Positions 16,315 through 25,378 are shown, counted from the stretch's first letter. The stretch is 53,164 nt of DNA from an uncultured Ruminococcus sp. (GCA_902777275.1 CACYTI010000027.1:1-53164), one strand, 5' to 3'. A program made the numbers and translations. Notes: generated by a model from the letters alone, not told the origin.

Positions 16315-17625
16315 ATGGAATTTACGTTTCTTGAGTTTTTGAGATATGACTTTCCCTCGGTTTTACTGGTTTGCGGATTGGTCGTATTGATGCTTACCAA
16401 CAGAAAAAATAAGCTGCCGGCGGTGTTCACGCTATGGATCATGACGATCATTATGATCCTGTCGCTGTTCGTGGAATTTGTATGCAAATGGTCTGAGAAC
16501 GATCCGTCCCTTGCGGATATCCGCTACCTGACGACGATCATCAAATATTTGATTCCGCCGACGATACTGATGATGCAGATCATGGTGCTGGTGGAGAACA
16601 AGGTGATGCGCTGGCTGTTGGTGATCCCGAATCTGATCAGCGCGCTTGCCGTGACGGTCGGACCGGGTGTGACCGGTCTGACTGTACTGTCCTTCAGCAA
16701 GGAATACTATTTTGTGGAAGGACCGCTGAGAGCATTCCCGTTTTGTGTGTCATTATTCTATTTGTTCGTGCTGGTGATCGCTTCGCTTCGGTATTTTTAT
16801 GATGTGACGTCGGGATACAACACGATCATCATGTATTTGGCAGTGACGACAGTTATTTCCTGTATGCTGGAATACTTCGGCATCGTCAGCGGTATCGTCA
16901 AGTACGTTCAGATCGTTGATATTTACCTGTACTATTTCTTTCTTAACTTCGTTTACCAGGCGAGGATTCGTGAAGAAAGTCTGAAAAAGGAGCTTGCGCT
17001 GACGCAGAAGTAGCTCGAACTGTCAAATACGAATTTAAGACTCCTGCAAAACCAGATCTCACCGCACTTTATCTACAACGCCCTGTTTATAATCAAAGCG
17101 CTGATTTGGACGGATCAGAAAAAGGCGTCCGACGCGGTAGACGATTTCTCCCTGTATATCAGGCGCAACATCGACGCGATGCGCTCAAATGAGCTGATTG
17201 AATTCAGCAAGGAGCTGGAGCACATCAAGGCGTTTTTGAACATTGAAAACGTGGACGATGAAACCGGCTTGGTGGTGGAGTACCAAACAGAAGAGCTCGA
17301 CTTTCGTATTCCTCCTTTGACGGTCGAGCCGCTGGTAGAGAACGCGGTCATCCACGGGATCGGCACCTTGGAGAGCGGCGGCGTCATCACGGTCTCTTCC
17401 AAAAAAACCGACGGCGGATATACGGTTTGCGTTGAAGATAACGGAGTAGGCTTTGATGTGGAGCATACTGAGCTGGGCGTCGGGCTGGAAAACGCGAAAA
17501 CACGGCTTGAATCACAGTGCGGCGGAAAGCTTTCGTTTGAAAGCCGCCCCGGGTGTACCAAAGCGATGGTTTTTGTACCGGACCCAAAATCACCAAATGA
17601 TAAAACTGCTTTTAAAAGGGGTTGA
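16315..17625 (+). pseudogene. LytS/AgrC-like sensor histidine kinase split by an amber codon
   Basis: One reading frame of 437 codons interrupted by TAG at 17011-17013 (codon 233). Before it are six or seven membrane helices (residues about 10-215) and the start of a linker ('EESLKKELALTQK'). After it, in the same frame, come 'LELSNTNLRLLQNQISPHFIYNAL' with the phospho-acceptor His, the N box 'LVENAVIHGI' and the G1 box 'VEDNGVGFD'. The expected residue at the stop is Gln (CAG to TAG, one change). The two halves together make a normal-length LytS-type kinase. Ribosome binding before 16315 is weak. A fragment start inside the second half (17179) lacks the His box. Most likely a pseudogene; read-through is possible but unsupported. 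Confidence 0.85.
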
Positions 17626-17694
17626 CAAAAAGACACATATCGCATACACTCCCACATATATACACATCATAACTTCACACATTTTATACTGTAA

Positions 17695-17746
17695 AAAGCG
17701 TATCTGCGGGATAGCTTTATCCCGCGGGGTGCGCTTTGTCGTTTTT
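17695..17746 (+). other. Strong hairpin between kinase and regulator
   Basis: Inner stem GCGGGATA (17706-17713) pairs perfectly with 17718-17725 over a GCTT loop. An outer stem AAAGCG (17695-17700) pairs with CGCTTT (17732-17737), followed by GTCGTTTTT. It could attenuate or terminate kinase transcripts before the regulator gene. Confidence 0.55.
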
Positions 17747-17760
17747 AAGGAGAAAATCAA

Positions 17761-18383
17761 ATGGACATTATAATTCTGGATAACCACAAGCTGATCATTG
17801 CCGAGATCAGAAGGCAGGTTTTTTCCGTACTGCCGGACGCGAAATGCACCTGTTTTACAAAACAGAGAGAAGCGATAGAATTTGTCAAAAAAATCATGTG
17901 GATGCAGCCTTGCTTGATATAGAAATGCCGGGATTAAACGGGATCGAGGTCGCGGAGCTTATGTGCGACATAAATCCGCGCCTGAATATAATTTTTGTGA
18001 CAGGATATCCCGAGTACGCGCTGCAGGCGTTCAATGTGCCTGTGAGTGATTTCATCGTAAAGCCCGTATCTGAGGATGCGCTGAAAACGTCGTTTGATAA
18101 TCTGAGATTTCCGCCGGAGCAAAGCGTTGAAAGCTACTGTTATGACAATGTGAAGGACGCCAAAGCATTGGCTGCAAGGCTAAGGAGCATCCGAAAGGAA
18201 CGCGACTTATCTGTCAAAGAGCTTGCCGACAGAATTGACGTTTCGTTTCAAACGATTTACCGATGGGAAAACGGAGAAAGGATTCCCGACGACTTCAACA
18301 TGGGAAAGCTGATGAATGTGCTCGGCGTCAGAATGAAGGATATCATTTCGGATATTGACTTAGATTACACAGCAGGGATATAA
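17761..18383 (+). pseudogene. Response regulator with XRE output domain, frameshifted
   Basis: AAGGAG precedes ATG 17761. The frame MDIIILDNHKLIIAEIRRQV...EAIEFVKK opens a receiver domain, then meets a run of seven A (17887-17893). Eight A would continue into the second frame: 'NHVDAALLDIEMPGLNGIEVAEL', with the phospho-acceptor Asp, 'FVTGYPEYALQAF' and the conserved Lys in 'FIVKPV'. So one base is missing (or slippage restores it). After the receiver comes a Cro/C1-type helix-turn-helix ('LAARLRSIRKERDLSVKELADRIDVSFQTIYRWENGER'). Receiver-XRE is unusual; LytTR is the usual partner of LytS-type kinases. Confidence 0.85.
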
Positions 18384-19478
18384 GGTGATCGACGTAAACC
18401 TGACGCCTGAGTTAAGAGAGAAAAACCGCTCTTATTCCTATCTCGGCTATACGGTCACTACCAACGAGAAAGCGGCTGTTACCGATATCAGGATGGCAAA
18501 GATCAAATCTACCTCACAGGCGTTGATGTACGGTACGGTCAAGTACACGGCGGCAGGCTTTGACGGACACGCCAACTCGATCTGCTATGCAAGGGATACG
18601 AGCGTCGGTTCGCCGATCCTCGCCGATGATATCCAAATCGCGGATAAGCTGTCCGACGGCAAAAAGGGCTATGTACCCGTTTGTTATTTCGGCAGCGCGG
18701 CATACAACTTTGACGCCTGCGTGAACAACACCAAATGGGATAAAGCAAAATATATTTTCTTCTCCCCCTCCGAAAAATTCACCTCGGGTACCGAATATAT
18801 TTCTGGCTTGTTTTTTGTAAGCGGCGCAAACGCCGAAGAAAAAGGCTGGTCGCTTACCGAATATGCCGAAAAGCTTGGCGGAAAGCTGCTCGGAAATGAG
18901 AATTTCACAAAGGGAAGGCAATGGCATAAGAAGGTCATGGGTCCGGAGTCGGGTATGAATTGTTATGTCAAGAATATGCAGACATATCTCTGCTATACCA
19001 CGACTCACGATCCGAAGCGAGCGATGTATATGTCGGTGAAAACCCGGAAAAGCGGCTGACGATCGACAAACGCAAATATACCCTCTGCGGCAACCGCAAT
19101 CTCAATTACGGTACAGGCGGCACGCCGATGTATCTCTACCAGACGACAGCGCTGATCAATGACAAGGATAAGAACAACGCCTCCTATATCACATCCGTCG
19201 CTGCGGCGCAGTACGACAGAGTACCGGAAGATATAGCCGAGAATAGGTGGGAGAACCTCTTGACTACCGAGAACAAACGTATTAATATGAATGAAGGGAT
19301 GAACGCGGGCATCAAAGGCTATGACAGGTCTGACAAAGGACAGCACCTCATTGACTCCAGAATCTATGTTTACGTTCACCGCAACGATAATTACGTTAAA
19401 CCCGAAGCGGTCATCACCGGAGGCTATTTCACTGAAACCACCGTCTTTGGTGATTTAGTTTTGAACAAGAAGCAATAA
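18364..19478 (+). pseudogene. Fragment of a large exported-type protein, frameshifted
   Basis: The open frame starts with no true start: it reads back from GTG 18385 through 'QGYKVIDVNL' to a TAG at 18361, which looks like domain interior, so the N-terminus is lost. The first frame ('SYLGYTVTTNEKAAVTDIR...') ends at 19059. The sequence continues in another frame from about 19020 ('DVYVGENPEKRLTIDKRKYTLCGNRNLNYGTGG...') to TAA at 19478. A missing base near 19020 explains this. The 'TTNEKAAVTDIR' and 'TGGTPMYLYQTTAL' stretches recall repeat domains in large secreted proteins of gut Firmicutes. No catalytic motif recognised. Confidence 0.7.
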
Positions 19479-19491
19479 AGGAGAAAAGCAT

Positions 19492-19797
19492 ATGCTGAAC
19501 ATCAACCAAACAATTCATAGCGGAACAGTTACCTTTGAGCTTGAAGGGCGCCTTAATTCAGTATCGGCTCCCTAGCTTGAGGCAGCAGTCGGCAATACAC
19601 TTGACGGGGCAAAGGCAGTTGTATTCGATTTTACAAAGCTTACGTATCTGTCCTCAGCCGGACTGAGGATACTCATGACTACACAGCAGGCGATGGAAGA
19701 AACCGGACGTCCCGACGTGACCGTTCGGGGTGCAAATGCAGAGATCAGAGAAGTTTTTGTTATCACAGGCTTTAACAATGTGTTGAATATCGAATAA
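19492..19797 (+). pseudogene. STAS-domain anti-anti-sigma-like protein with an amber codon
   Basis: ATG 19492 with AAGGAG upstream gives a 101-codon STAS domain (anti-sigma factor antagonist, SpoIIAA/RsbV family) interrupted by TAG at 19573-19575 (codon 28, in 'LNSVSAP*LEAAV', where family members have Glu or Gln). The phosphorylated Ser region 'DFTKLTYLSSAGLRIL' is intact after the stop. In partner-switching systems this protein is dephosphorylated by a SpoIIE/RsbU phosphatase, which is the next gene here. Confidence 0.85.
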
Positions 19798-19809
19798 CGG
19801 AGGTCGGAT

Positions 19810-20419
19810 ATGCCGGAAAAAAGCGTCCGAGAAATGACGATGCCGGAACGAATGCGATATGGTAATGGCAAAGGGTATTATCGAAACTCAGTGTATGAGC
19901 AAAAACAGTCCTGCGCAGATCCTTTCGGACGTCAACAGGATGATTTGTGCCAAGAATCGTGAAAAAATGTTTGTAACGGTCTGGCTGGGTATCCTTGACC
20001 TGCGCAGCGGCGAACTGACAGCCTCAAACGCCGGTCATGAGTATCCTATTCTAAAGCATCCCGGTTCTGATTTTGAGGTTATTAATGATAAACACGGCTT
20101 TGTCATCGGCGGATTTGCGCGGATGAAGTACGAGGACTACATAATAAATATGAAGCCGGGAAGCAAGCTGTTCGTTTATACTGACGGTGTAACGGAGGCA
20201 ACGGATCCGGACAGTCAGCTGTTTGGCATTGAACGTACGGTTTTATCGCTGAATAAAGCGAAGAACTCTTCGATGCAGACCTTACTGGAAACCGTTGATG
20301 CGGATGTTCGTGAATTTGTCGGCGACGCGGAACAATTCGACGATCTGACGATGATGTGCGTAGAATACTGCGGAAAGTCCGACGCCGATAAAGATCACGA
20401 AACTCAAAAAAACAGCTGA
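19810..20419 (+). pseudogene. SpoIIE/RsbU-type phosphatase, large internal deletion
   Basis: ATG 19810, preceded by CGGAGG, starts 'MPEKSVREMTMPERMR' and then runs out of frame. From 19859 another frame encodes the C-terminal two-thirds of a PPM phosphatase domain: 'MVMAKGIIETQ', 'FVTVWLGILDLRSGELTASNAGHEYP', 'LFVYTDGVTEATD', 'FDDLTMMCVEY'. The membrane or sensor region and the first catalytic Asp motif are absent. The genuine N-terminal codons appear fused to mid-domain sequence, implying a deletion of several hundred codons. Non-functional as it stands. Confidence 0.85.
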
Positions 20420-20480
20420 CTGTTACCACCTCTTCTTCGGAATGGAGTAAAGAGGGAGTTCCCGAAAATTATTGCATAAA

Positions 20481-20549
20481 AATCACCCGCCTGTTCACAA
20501 AAAGCAGGCGGGCTTTTACTTTTTATATTCCAAAACAACAAATCTGGAT
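20481..20549 (+). terminator. Terminator and trailer shared with 36512-36590
   Basis: Stem CCCGCCTG (20486-20493) pairs with 20505-20512, then CTTTTACTTTTT. It serves the SpoIIE remnant on plus and lies directly after the stop of the minus-strand gene 20550-21821. The stretch GCATAAAA...TTTTACTTTTTATA..C.AAAACAA.AAATC recurs after the VOC pseudogene at 36512-36590. Confidence 0.8.
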
Positions 20550-21821
20550 TTATTGCTCCGTCCAGGGAAGCTTTATATTCGGGAGTTTCAATTCATTGAC
20601 GTCCTGAAGATCATATATGATCCCGTTTTCATCCAGTTCTTTCAGGAAAGCATTTACAATAACGGGACTTGAAAATGACTGCAAAAAATCGAGGGTAAAT
20701 CGTCCGTTTACAGCGGATATTTCAACAAGCAGATCGTTACCTATGGGTGACGTCCACAACCGGAAATCGCGAATGTATTGTTCGGCTTCTTTATAGTCCG
20801 CTTTTCCGACATAGCTTACCGTTGCGGTGGTGAGCTTGCTTGCAAGCGAATTGATATAGGACGCTATCCCGAGACGTTCCTGATCACTCTCTTTGGTGAG
20901 GAGCATACCGTTGATCACCTTGAACGAGGCAACACCCATCAGCACATTATCCTCCTGCGTCTGAGCAAAGACCATGCCCCGGTATGCAGTGCCCTGCTTA
21001 TCAAGAGACCAATCGCGCATCTTATCCTTATACTCAAGCATAACTGCGCCGACCAGACTTTGACGAGCAAGCGGCGCATTGAGCGCCTTTCTCTGGTTTA
21101 CGCACAGAGCGATGCGAATCGTATTCTCCGATTCCGGAAACAGTTTTGCGATAGCCCGACTGAGCAGCAAAGAAACCATCGTTCCGGGACTGCCTCCATT
21201 ATCCAGATTAAATCTCATAAATTCGGATTCTGATATAGCGATACTGTACACGGTATGGCGATGATCCTTTTCAAGACCCGCCTCGGTGATGAGATTCAAC
21301 GCGTTGGACATTTCTTTTCTTTCAGGCGTTGGAAGATCTGTCCGTTTTACCACGGGATCGATCCACTCTTCTGCGGTAATCTCATCTCCGACCAAACGTA
21401 TACCCTCTTCTTTCAAAATAACATTGTAGCGTTCGGAGCAGTAGTAATAAAGAAGCGTTCTCACCACTTCATAGGCTCCGGCGCCATCAGTCAAGCCATG
21501 AAACACATCCAAAATGATCCAATTATCCTTCCGGCAGAAAGCGATCATATGGTAATTTGATTCCTCTGAATTCAAATCCGCTCCGTGAAGCGAATCGGTA
21601 ATAACGACAGGACGATGATTCTCGACAAAAACATAACGACCATCCTTTTTCTGTAACTCAACGCAGAAATACGGATATCTTTTCATCGTCATATCTACGG
21701 CGCGACGAAGGATCGCCGGATCGATCAGGTCGCGCATCCGGATCCTGATCCTGATTTCATTAGGTTTTTCTTTAGTTGTTACATATAGCGGACGCAGCTC
21801 TGTAAATAACTTCTGTTCCAT
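20550..21821 (-). CDS. Condensation-fold acyltransferase-like protein
   Basis: 423 residues. The motif H108-G-L-T-D112-G (HxxxDG) in 'ILDVFHGLTDGAGAYEVVR' is the active-site signature of the chloramphenicol acetyltransferase/condensation fold, which also holds alcohol acetyltransferases and PapA5-like enzymes. The length and the lack of carrier or adenylation domains fit a free-standing acyltransferase. The first His of the HHxxxDG form is Phe, as in many non-NRPS members. The frame appears intact. GGAGG precedes the ATG. The acyl donor and acceptor are unknown. Its 5' leader and 3' trailer closely resemble those of the VOC pseudogene at 36594. Confidence 0.75.
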   Translation of the reverse strand: MEQKLFTELRPLYVTTKEKPNEIRIRIRMRDLIDPAILRRAVDMTMKRYPYFCVELQKKDGRYVFVENHRPVVITDSLHGADLNSEESNYHMIAFCRKDNWIILDVFHGLTDGAGAYEVVRTLLYYYCSERYNVILKEEGIRLVGDEITAEEWIDPVVKRTDLPTPERKEMSNALNLITEAGLEKDHRHTVYSIAISESEFMRFNLDNGGSPGTMVSLLLSRAIAKLFPESENTIRIALCVNQRKALNAPLARQSLVGAVMLEYKDKMRDWSLDKQGTAYRGMVFAQTQEDNVLMGVASFKVINGMLLTKESDQERLGIASYINSLASKLTTATVSYVGKADYKEAEQYIRDFRLWTSPIGNDLLVEISAVNGRFTLDFLQSFSSPVIVNAFLKELDENGIIYDLQDVNELKLPNIKLPWTEQ

Positions 21822-21837
21822 CTATTCCTCCATTAAA

Positions 21838-21905
21838 TTCTGATTTATCGGGATGATAATATAATAGATTGCCTGACGATTTCAATTTAAGTCATCAGGC
21901 TTTTT
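21838..21905. promoter_or_regulatory. Leader/promoter repeat and adjoining hairpin upstream of 20550-21821
   Basis: Read on minus, TCTATTATATTATCATCCCG (21867-21848) and the following ATAAATC recur almost unchanged at 36955-36983. A -10 like TATTAT with TTGAAA 18 nt upstream is possible. Just above it a hairpin (GCCTGACGA 21871-21879 with 21892-21900) has a T-run on the plus strand. Confidence 0.6.
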
Positions 21906-21947
21906 GCATTTATTTCAAATTATGATTTTCTTGCTCACATGATCCTT

Positions 21948-22707
21948 CTACTCATTCGCTAATATAATATCCTTTAGCGTAATGTGTTCGTTACGAAAGC
22001 GAACGGCGCTGCGCTCGTTCTTCATATGGATAGCATTTTGCGGACAGTTATGCAGGCAGGCGTAGCAGACCTCGCACTTGTTTGCAAAATGCACCTTGTC
22101 AGTGACCGTGATATTGTCGGCAGGACAGACCTTCGCACAGATTCCGCAGCGCGTACAGTTGTCATTGACAATGTATTCCCGTGCGGTATCCTTGCGTAAA
22201 ATGCGCTTAGCGAGCATTTTCTGATACATCGCCATCTGCGCTTTATTCACCGCACCGATCTTGACAGGGGTTTCAGACCTGTCTGCAATATCCGAAAGGA
22301 GCTTTTCGATTTGACCTTCGACATTTTTCTTCGGGAGCGTGTCGATCTGGTTCTGCATTTCAAAGCCGGGCAGGTAATTATCTACCATTTGGATCGCGTT
22401 GATATAGCTGAGCTTCAGCCCTTTTTCTCTGCAAACCAGTTCAACATGGGCGAACGCCTCGGCGTAGCCGGAACCATAGGTATAGACAAAGAAGAAGTAA
22501 TCGGTTTTTATCTTCGCTTTGATCAGGAATTCCTTTACCATCATCGGCATTTCGACGGCATATACCGGTGCGACAATACCCACCGCATCATCCGTGATTT
22601 CAATACTGTCTTGCTTCATAAACTGAGGGATCGAGAGCAGTGTGCCCCCGATCCTTTTTGCGACATACAGACAGTTACCGCTTGCGGTAAAAATAACAAA
22701 CTGTCAT
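21948..22707 (-). pseudogene. EFR1-type flavodoxin-ferredoxin, frameshift at codon 2-3
   Basis: An ideal start exists at 22707 (GGAGG, 8-nt spacing), but that frame ends after ten codons (MTVCYFYRKR). One base out, the DNA reads 'FVIFTASGNCLYVAKRIGGTLLSIPQFMKQDSIEI...', the FMN phosphate loop (TASGN) of EFR1 proteins. Dropping one base (for example the C in ATGACAG) restores MKFVIFTASGN. The rest is intact: flavodoxin-like domain with 'GIVAPVYAVEMP', then two 4Fe-4S motifs, CTRCGICAKVCP and CEVCYACLHNCP. An internal ATG at 22619 would give 223 residues without the FMN loop. So it is broken or needs frameshifting. It follows dinB closely. Confidence 0.8.
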
Positions 22708-22721
22708 TTATTATACCTCCG

Positions 22722-23936
22722 TTAACTATGTTTTCTCATATACTCTACTGTTTTGTGGAGGGTATCCCAGCGGTAGATTTCTTTTAGATGCCCCTCAAAG
22801 TCAAGACCGTATCTGCGTTGCATAGCGGCGAACTGTTCTTTCAGTTCAGACTTCGCAGTGTTGCTTGGATCACTTAAATAATCATCAAAGCTCAGTTGCT
22901 TTTCGTATTCTGTTGAAAGATTATAGATACCCGCTCCGATCAATCGGATCGGGCGTTTATCTATCTGATTGAAAAGCTGTACCGCTTCTTTATATATATC
23001 TATCGCACGATCGCAAGTCACCACCGCTTTTGAGCGCGTGATGTTCTTCATATCCGCATAGGTGATCTTGAGGGTAACGCCCTTTCCGTACAAACCGTGT
23101 CGCTTGGCGCGATGCTCTACGCAGAGCGACAAAAGGAACAGCACATCTTTCAGTAAGGTATCGTTTGTGACATCCTCCTGAAAGGTCAGCTCACGGCTGA
23201 CGGATTTTGCGTTCTCAGGTAAATACGGTTCTACCTTTCGGTTGTCAATTCCGAAGGAAAGCTGCGTCAGCCAATGCCCCTGTTTTCCGAGCAGACGGAT
23301 AACCTCATCTTGCTTTTCCTGAACATCACGTACGGTATGGATTCCGGCGGCATACAGTTTCTCGGCGGTTTTTGCCCCTACCGTATAGAGAGCGCGTACA
23401 TCGCGGTCAATCATCAAATTGACAAAAGTCTTTTCATCGGGTATTTCAAAATAGCCGTTCGGCTTTTTCTCTTCACTGGCGGTTTTGGCCGACGTCTTTG
23501 AATACGCAACACCGACAGAACAGGAAAGTCCGAGCTCGTCAAGCGTTCTTTGCTTGATAGTACGGGCGATCTCCCGTGCTCCGTCAAAGGTCACAGCCTG
23601 CTTGGTGACGTCGAGATAGGCTTCGTCAAGCGCAACATACTCCGAGGCTTCGGCATAGGTATTCCATATTCCGTGAAGCTGTTCGGAAACCGCCTTGTAC
23701 TTGTCAAAATTCGGGTGCATATAGATCCCGTTAGGACAGCGGCGATAGGCTTCCTTGATATTCATAGCGGAATGAATTCCATATTTTCTTGCTTCATAAC
23801 TGCAGGTGGCGACCACACCGCGCTCATTCGGCATAGAGCCGATAATCAGCGGCTTGCCGCGCAGAGAGGGATTATCACGCATTTCAACAGAGGCGTAGAA
23901 TGCATCCATATCTACATGAATAATGATTTGGTTCAT
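22722..23936 (-). CDS. dinB: DNA polymerase IV (Y-family, DinB)
   Basis: 404 residues. Catalytic carboxylates are visible: D9 in 'HVDMDAFYASVE', and D104-E105 in 'YVALDEAYLDV' (usually SIDEAYLD). Helix-hairpin-helix 'VGAKTAEKLYAAGIHTVRDV' and the little-finger domain follow; the C-terminus is an extended tail. It performs error-prone translesion synthesis. AGGAGG lies 7 nt before the ATG. No LexA-type box was recognised upstream; the gene is 29 nt after gpx and probably in one transcript with it and the EFR1 gene. Confidence 0.93.
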   Translation of the reverse strand: MNQIIIHVDMDAFYASVEMRDNPSLRGKPLIIGSMPNERGVVATCSYEARKYGIHSAMNIKEAYRRCPNGIYMHPNFDKYKAVSEQLHGIWNTYAEASEYVALDEAYLDVTKQAVTFDGAREIARTIKQRTLDELGLSCSVGVAYSKTSAKTASEEKKPNGYFEIPDEKTFVNLMIDRDVRALYTVGAKTAEKLYAAGIHTVRDVQEKQDEVIRLLGKQGHWLTQLSFGIDNRKVEPYLPENAKSVSRELTFQEDVTNDTLLKDVLFLLSLCVEHRAKRHGLYGKGVTLKITYADMKNITRSKAVVTCDRAIDIYKEAVQLFNQIDKRPIRLIGAGIYNLSTEYEKQLSFDDYLSDPSNTAKSELKEQFAAMQRRYGLDFEGHLKEIYRWDTLHKTVEYMRKHS

Positions 23937-23965
23937 TTGATCGCCTCCTGTTATCAGTTAGTTTG

Positions 23966-24505
23966 TTACAGCAACGCTATTATACAGGCTTGTACATCCG
24001 CCATATCCGCTGTGGGTTCAAAGCGGGCAACAACGTTGCCTTCACGGTCTACGACAAACTTAGTAAAATTCCATTTGATGTCTGCTTTCTTATCCCAGTC
24101 GGGATCGGCTTTTGACAGCATATCCGAAAGCAGTGCAGACAGCTTATGCTCTCCGAAGCCCTCAAAGCCCTTCTGAGATTTTAGATAAGTGTAAAGAGGC
24201 AGCTCGTTCTCGCCGTTTACATCCGCTTTTTTCATCTGAGGGAAGGTTGTGTTGTAATGGAGTGTACAAAATTCGTGGATCTCATCATCACTTCCGGGAG
24301 CTTGACCTCCGAACTGGTTGCAGGGAATATCGAGAATCTCCAAGCCCTTGTCGTGATAATCCTTATATAGCTGCTCAATCGGCGCATACTGCGGTGTAAA
24401 GCCGCAGCCTGTCGCGGTGTTGACAATCAGGATCACTTTTCCTTTGTATTCGGAAATGCTAAGTTCTTTACCCTTGCCTGTTGTTACCTTATAATCATAA
24501 ATCAT
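23966..24505 (-). CDS. Glutathione peroxidase-family thiol peroxidase
   Basis: 179 residues. The catalytic tetrad region is C34 in 'NTATGCGFTPQY', Q68 in 'PCNQFGGQAPGS' and W145-N in 'KWNFTKF'. C62 precedes the Gln motif. A Cys rather than selenocysteine and no glutathione-specific loop suggest thioredoxin-dependent reduction of peroxides, as in most bacterial members. GGAGG lies 7 nt before the ATG. The start overlaps the stop of a small upstream frame (ATGA). Confidence 0.92.
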   Translation of the reverse strand: MIYDYKVTTGKGKELSISEYKGKVILIVNTATGCGFTPQYAPIEQLYKDYHDKGLEILDIPCNQFGGQAPGSDDEIHEFCTLHYNTTFPQMKKADVNGENELPLYTYLKSQKGFEGFGEHKLSALLSDMLSKADPDWDKKADIKWNFTKFVVDREGNVVARFEPTADMADVQACIIALL

Positions 24506-24648
24506 TGTAAAACCTCCGTTTTCAATATATCATTGCTTTTATCATCTGATCGGTTACACTCAACGCAGCTTAGCAGAATTTTTCTTGCAATCGGGATCAC
24601 TGCATCGTCGTGAGGAAACCTGTCTTTATACCGGCAGAGTCGTATCAT
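24502..24648 (-). CDS. Possible 48-residue protein coupled to the peroxidase gene
   Basis: ATG 24648 to TGA overlapping the peroxidase ATG by four bases (ATGA). The peptide (MIRLCRYKDRFPHDDAVIPI...LKTEVLQ) has a natural amino acid mix and the overlap is typical of coupled genes. However, the SD (AAGGAG) is 23 nt away, and a GTG in frame is too close to it, so it may be a truncated C-terminus next to the IS scar. Family not recognised. Confidence 0.35.
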   Translation of the reverse strand: MIRLCRYKDRFPHDDAVIPIARKILLSCVECNRSDDKSNDILKTEVLQ

Positions 24649-24777
24649 TTTTATGTAGTGCAGAACCACATCTCCTTTTCATGTTATGTTATTTTATTTT
24701 ATTTTTCTGTATTGTCTGACAAGCTCTTTGAGCAGACATAGAGAGGAAAGCAAAGATGTTTTTCGAGTTTGATACTA

Positions 24778-25334
24778 TCATAGTTTTGAATAATTATCAC
24801 CTCTGTCTGTTACAAGAAATTGCGCTTTGCGCTTTATAATTGAGTACCTGCAAATGTTATAAATAAGGTTAGTCAGCCCGATATTGAATGCTGGCGCTCA
24901 ATTCCGATCGTACGCACAGTAATGCCATGCATGGATCCCGTCATAAATCCAAATACGTGTTCAATGCGACATCTGATTTTTGAGTCAACATCGACCTTCG
25001 CGTGATTCTTGTAACCTCTGATACTCTGTTTGATCGTCTGACAGATTGAACAAACGCTGCAATACAAGAATTTTAAACATCATCACCACATTGAACGGGT
25101 GTCTGCCGGCGTTGCTCTTTCGTTCCTTATGGAATACCTCTTCAAGCACAGGACGAAAACTCTCCCTATTCACTACGTTGAGCTTTAGCAAAGAGTCTCG
25201 TCTAATTTTGTCAATTTTTCAAGTCTGTTGTCCTCGGCAAAGAGATTGAGTTGCATAACATCACCAGATATCTTTTGATGGTTCTATTATACCATATTTT
25301 TACTGGATTTGGGAGTAATTTTTAGAGATTCCCT
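24778..25334 (-). mobile_element. Remnant of an IS5-like insertion sequence
   Basis: From ATG 25256 the minus strand reads MQLNLFAEDNRLEKLTKLDETL, then after a frameshift 'KLNVVNRESFRPVLEEVF...NAGRHPFNVVMMFKILVLQRLFNLSDDQTEYQ', an IS5-family transposase N-terminus. A large deletion joins it to 'GYKNHAKVDVDSK', then, after another gap, 'CRIEHVFGFMTGSMHGITVRTIGIER', and after one more shift 'LTNLIYNICRYSIIK...' to a TGA at 24780-24778. The catalytic core is lost. The right end AATTTTTAGAGATTCCCT (25317-25334) matches the MITE ends at 14927 and 16107. No left inverted repeat is visible. Confidence 0.85.
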
Positions 25335-25352
25335 TTACTTAAATATTTCTTT

Positions 25353-25378
25353 GAGCAACTGCTTGGTTGCTCTTTTTG
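25353..25378 (+). terminator. Small terminator hairpin beside the IS end
   Basis: GAGCAA (25353-25358) pairs with TTGCTC (25367-25372), then TTTTTGT. No plus-strand gene now ends here, so it is probably left over from a lost gene. Confidence 0.55.

Noticed and set aside
17011-19575. UAG recoded as glutamine across the locus
   Set aside because: The lipoprotein gene at 608 and the microprotein at 28229 end normally in TAG, and neighbouring genes carry frameshifts and deletions too, so decay explains both amber codons better.
20481-21905. Integron gene cassette with attC sites
   Set aside because: The shared flanks lack the RYYYAAC/GTTRRRY core sites and the paired R/L boxes of attC, and no integron integrase is present.
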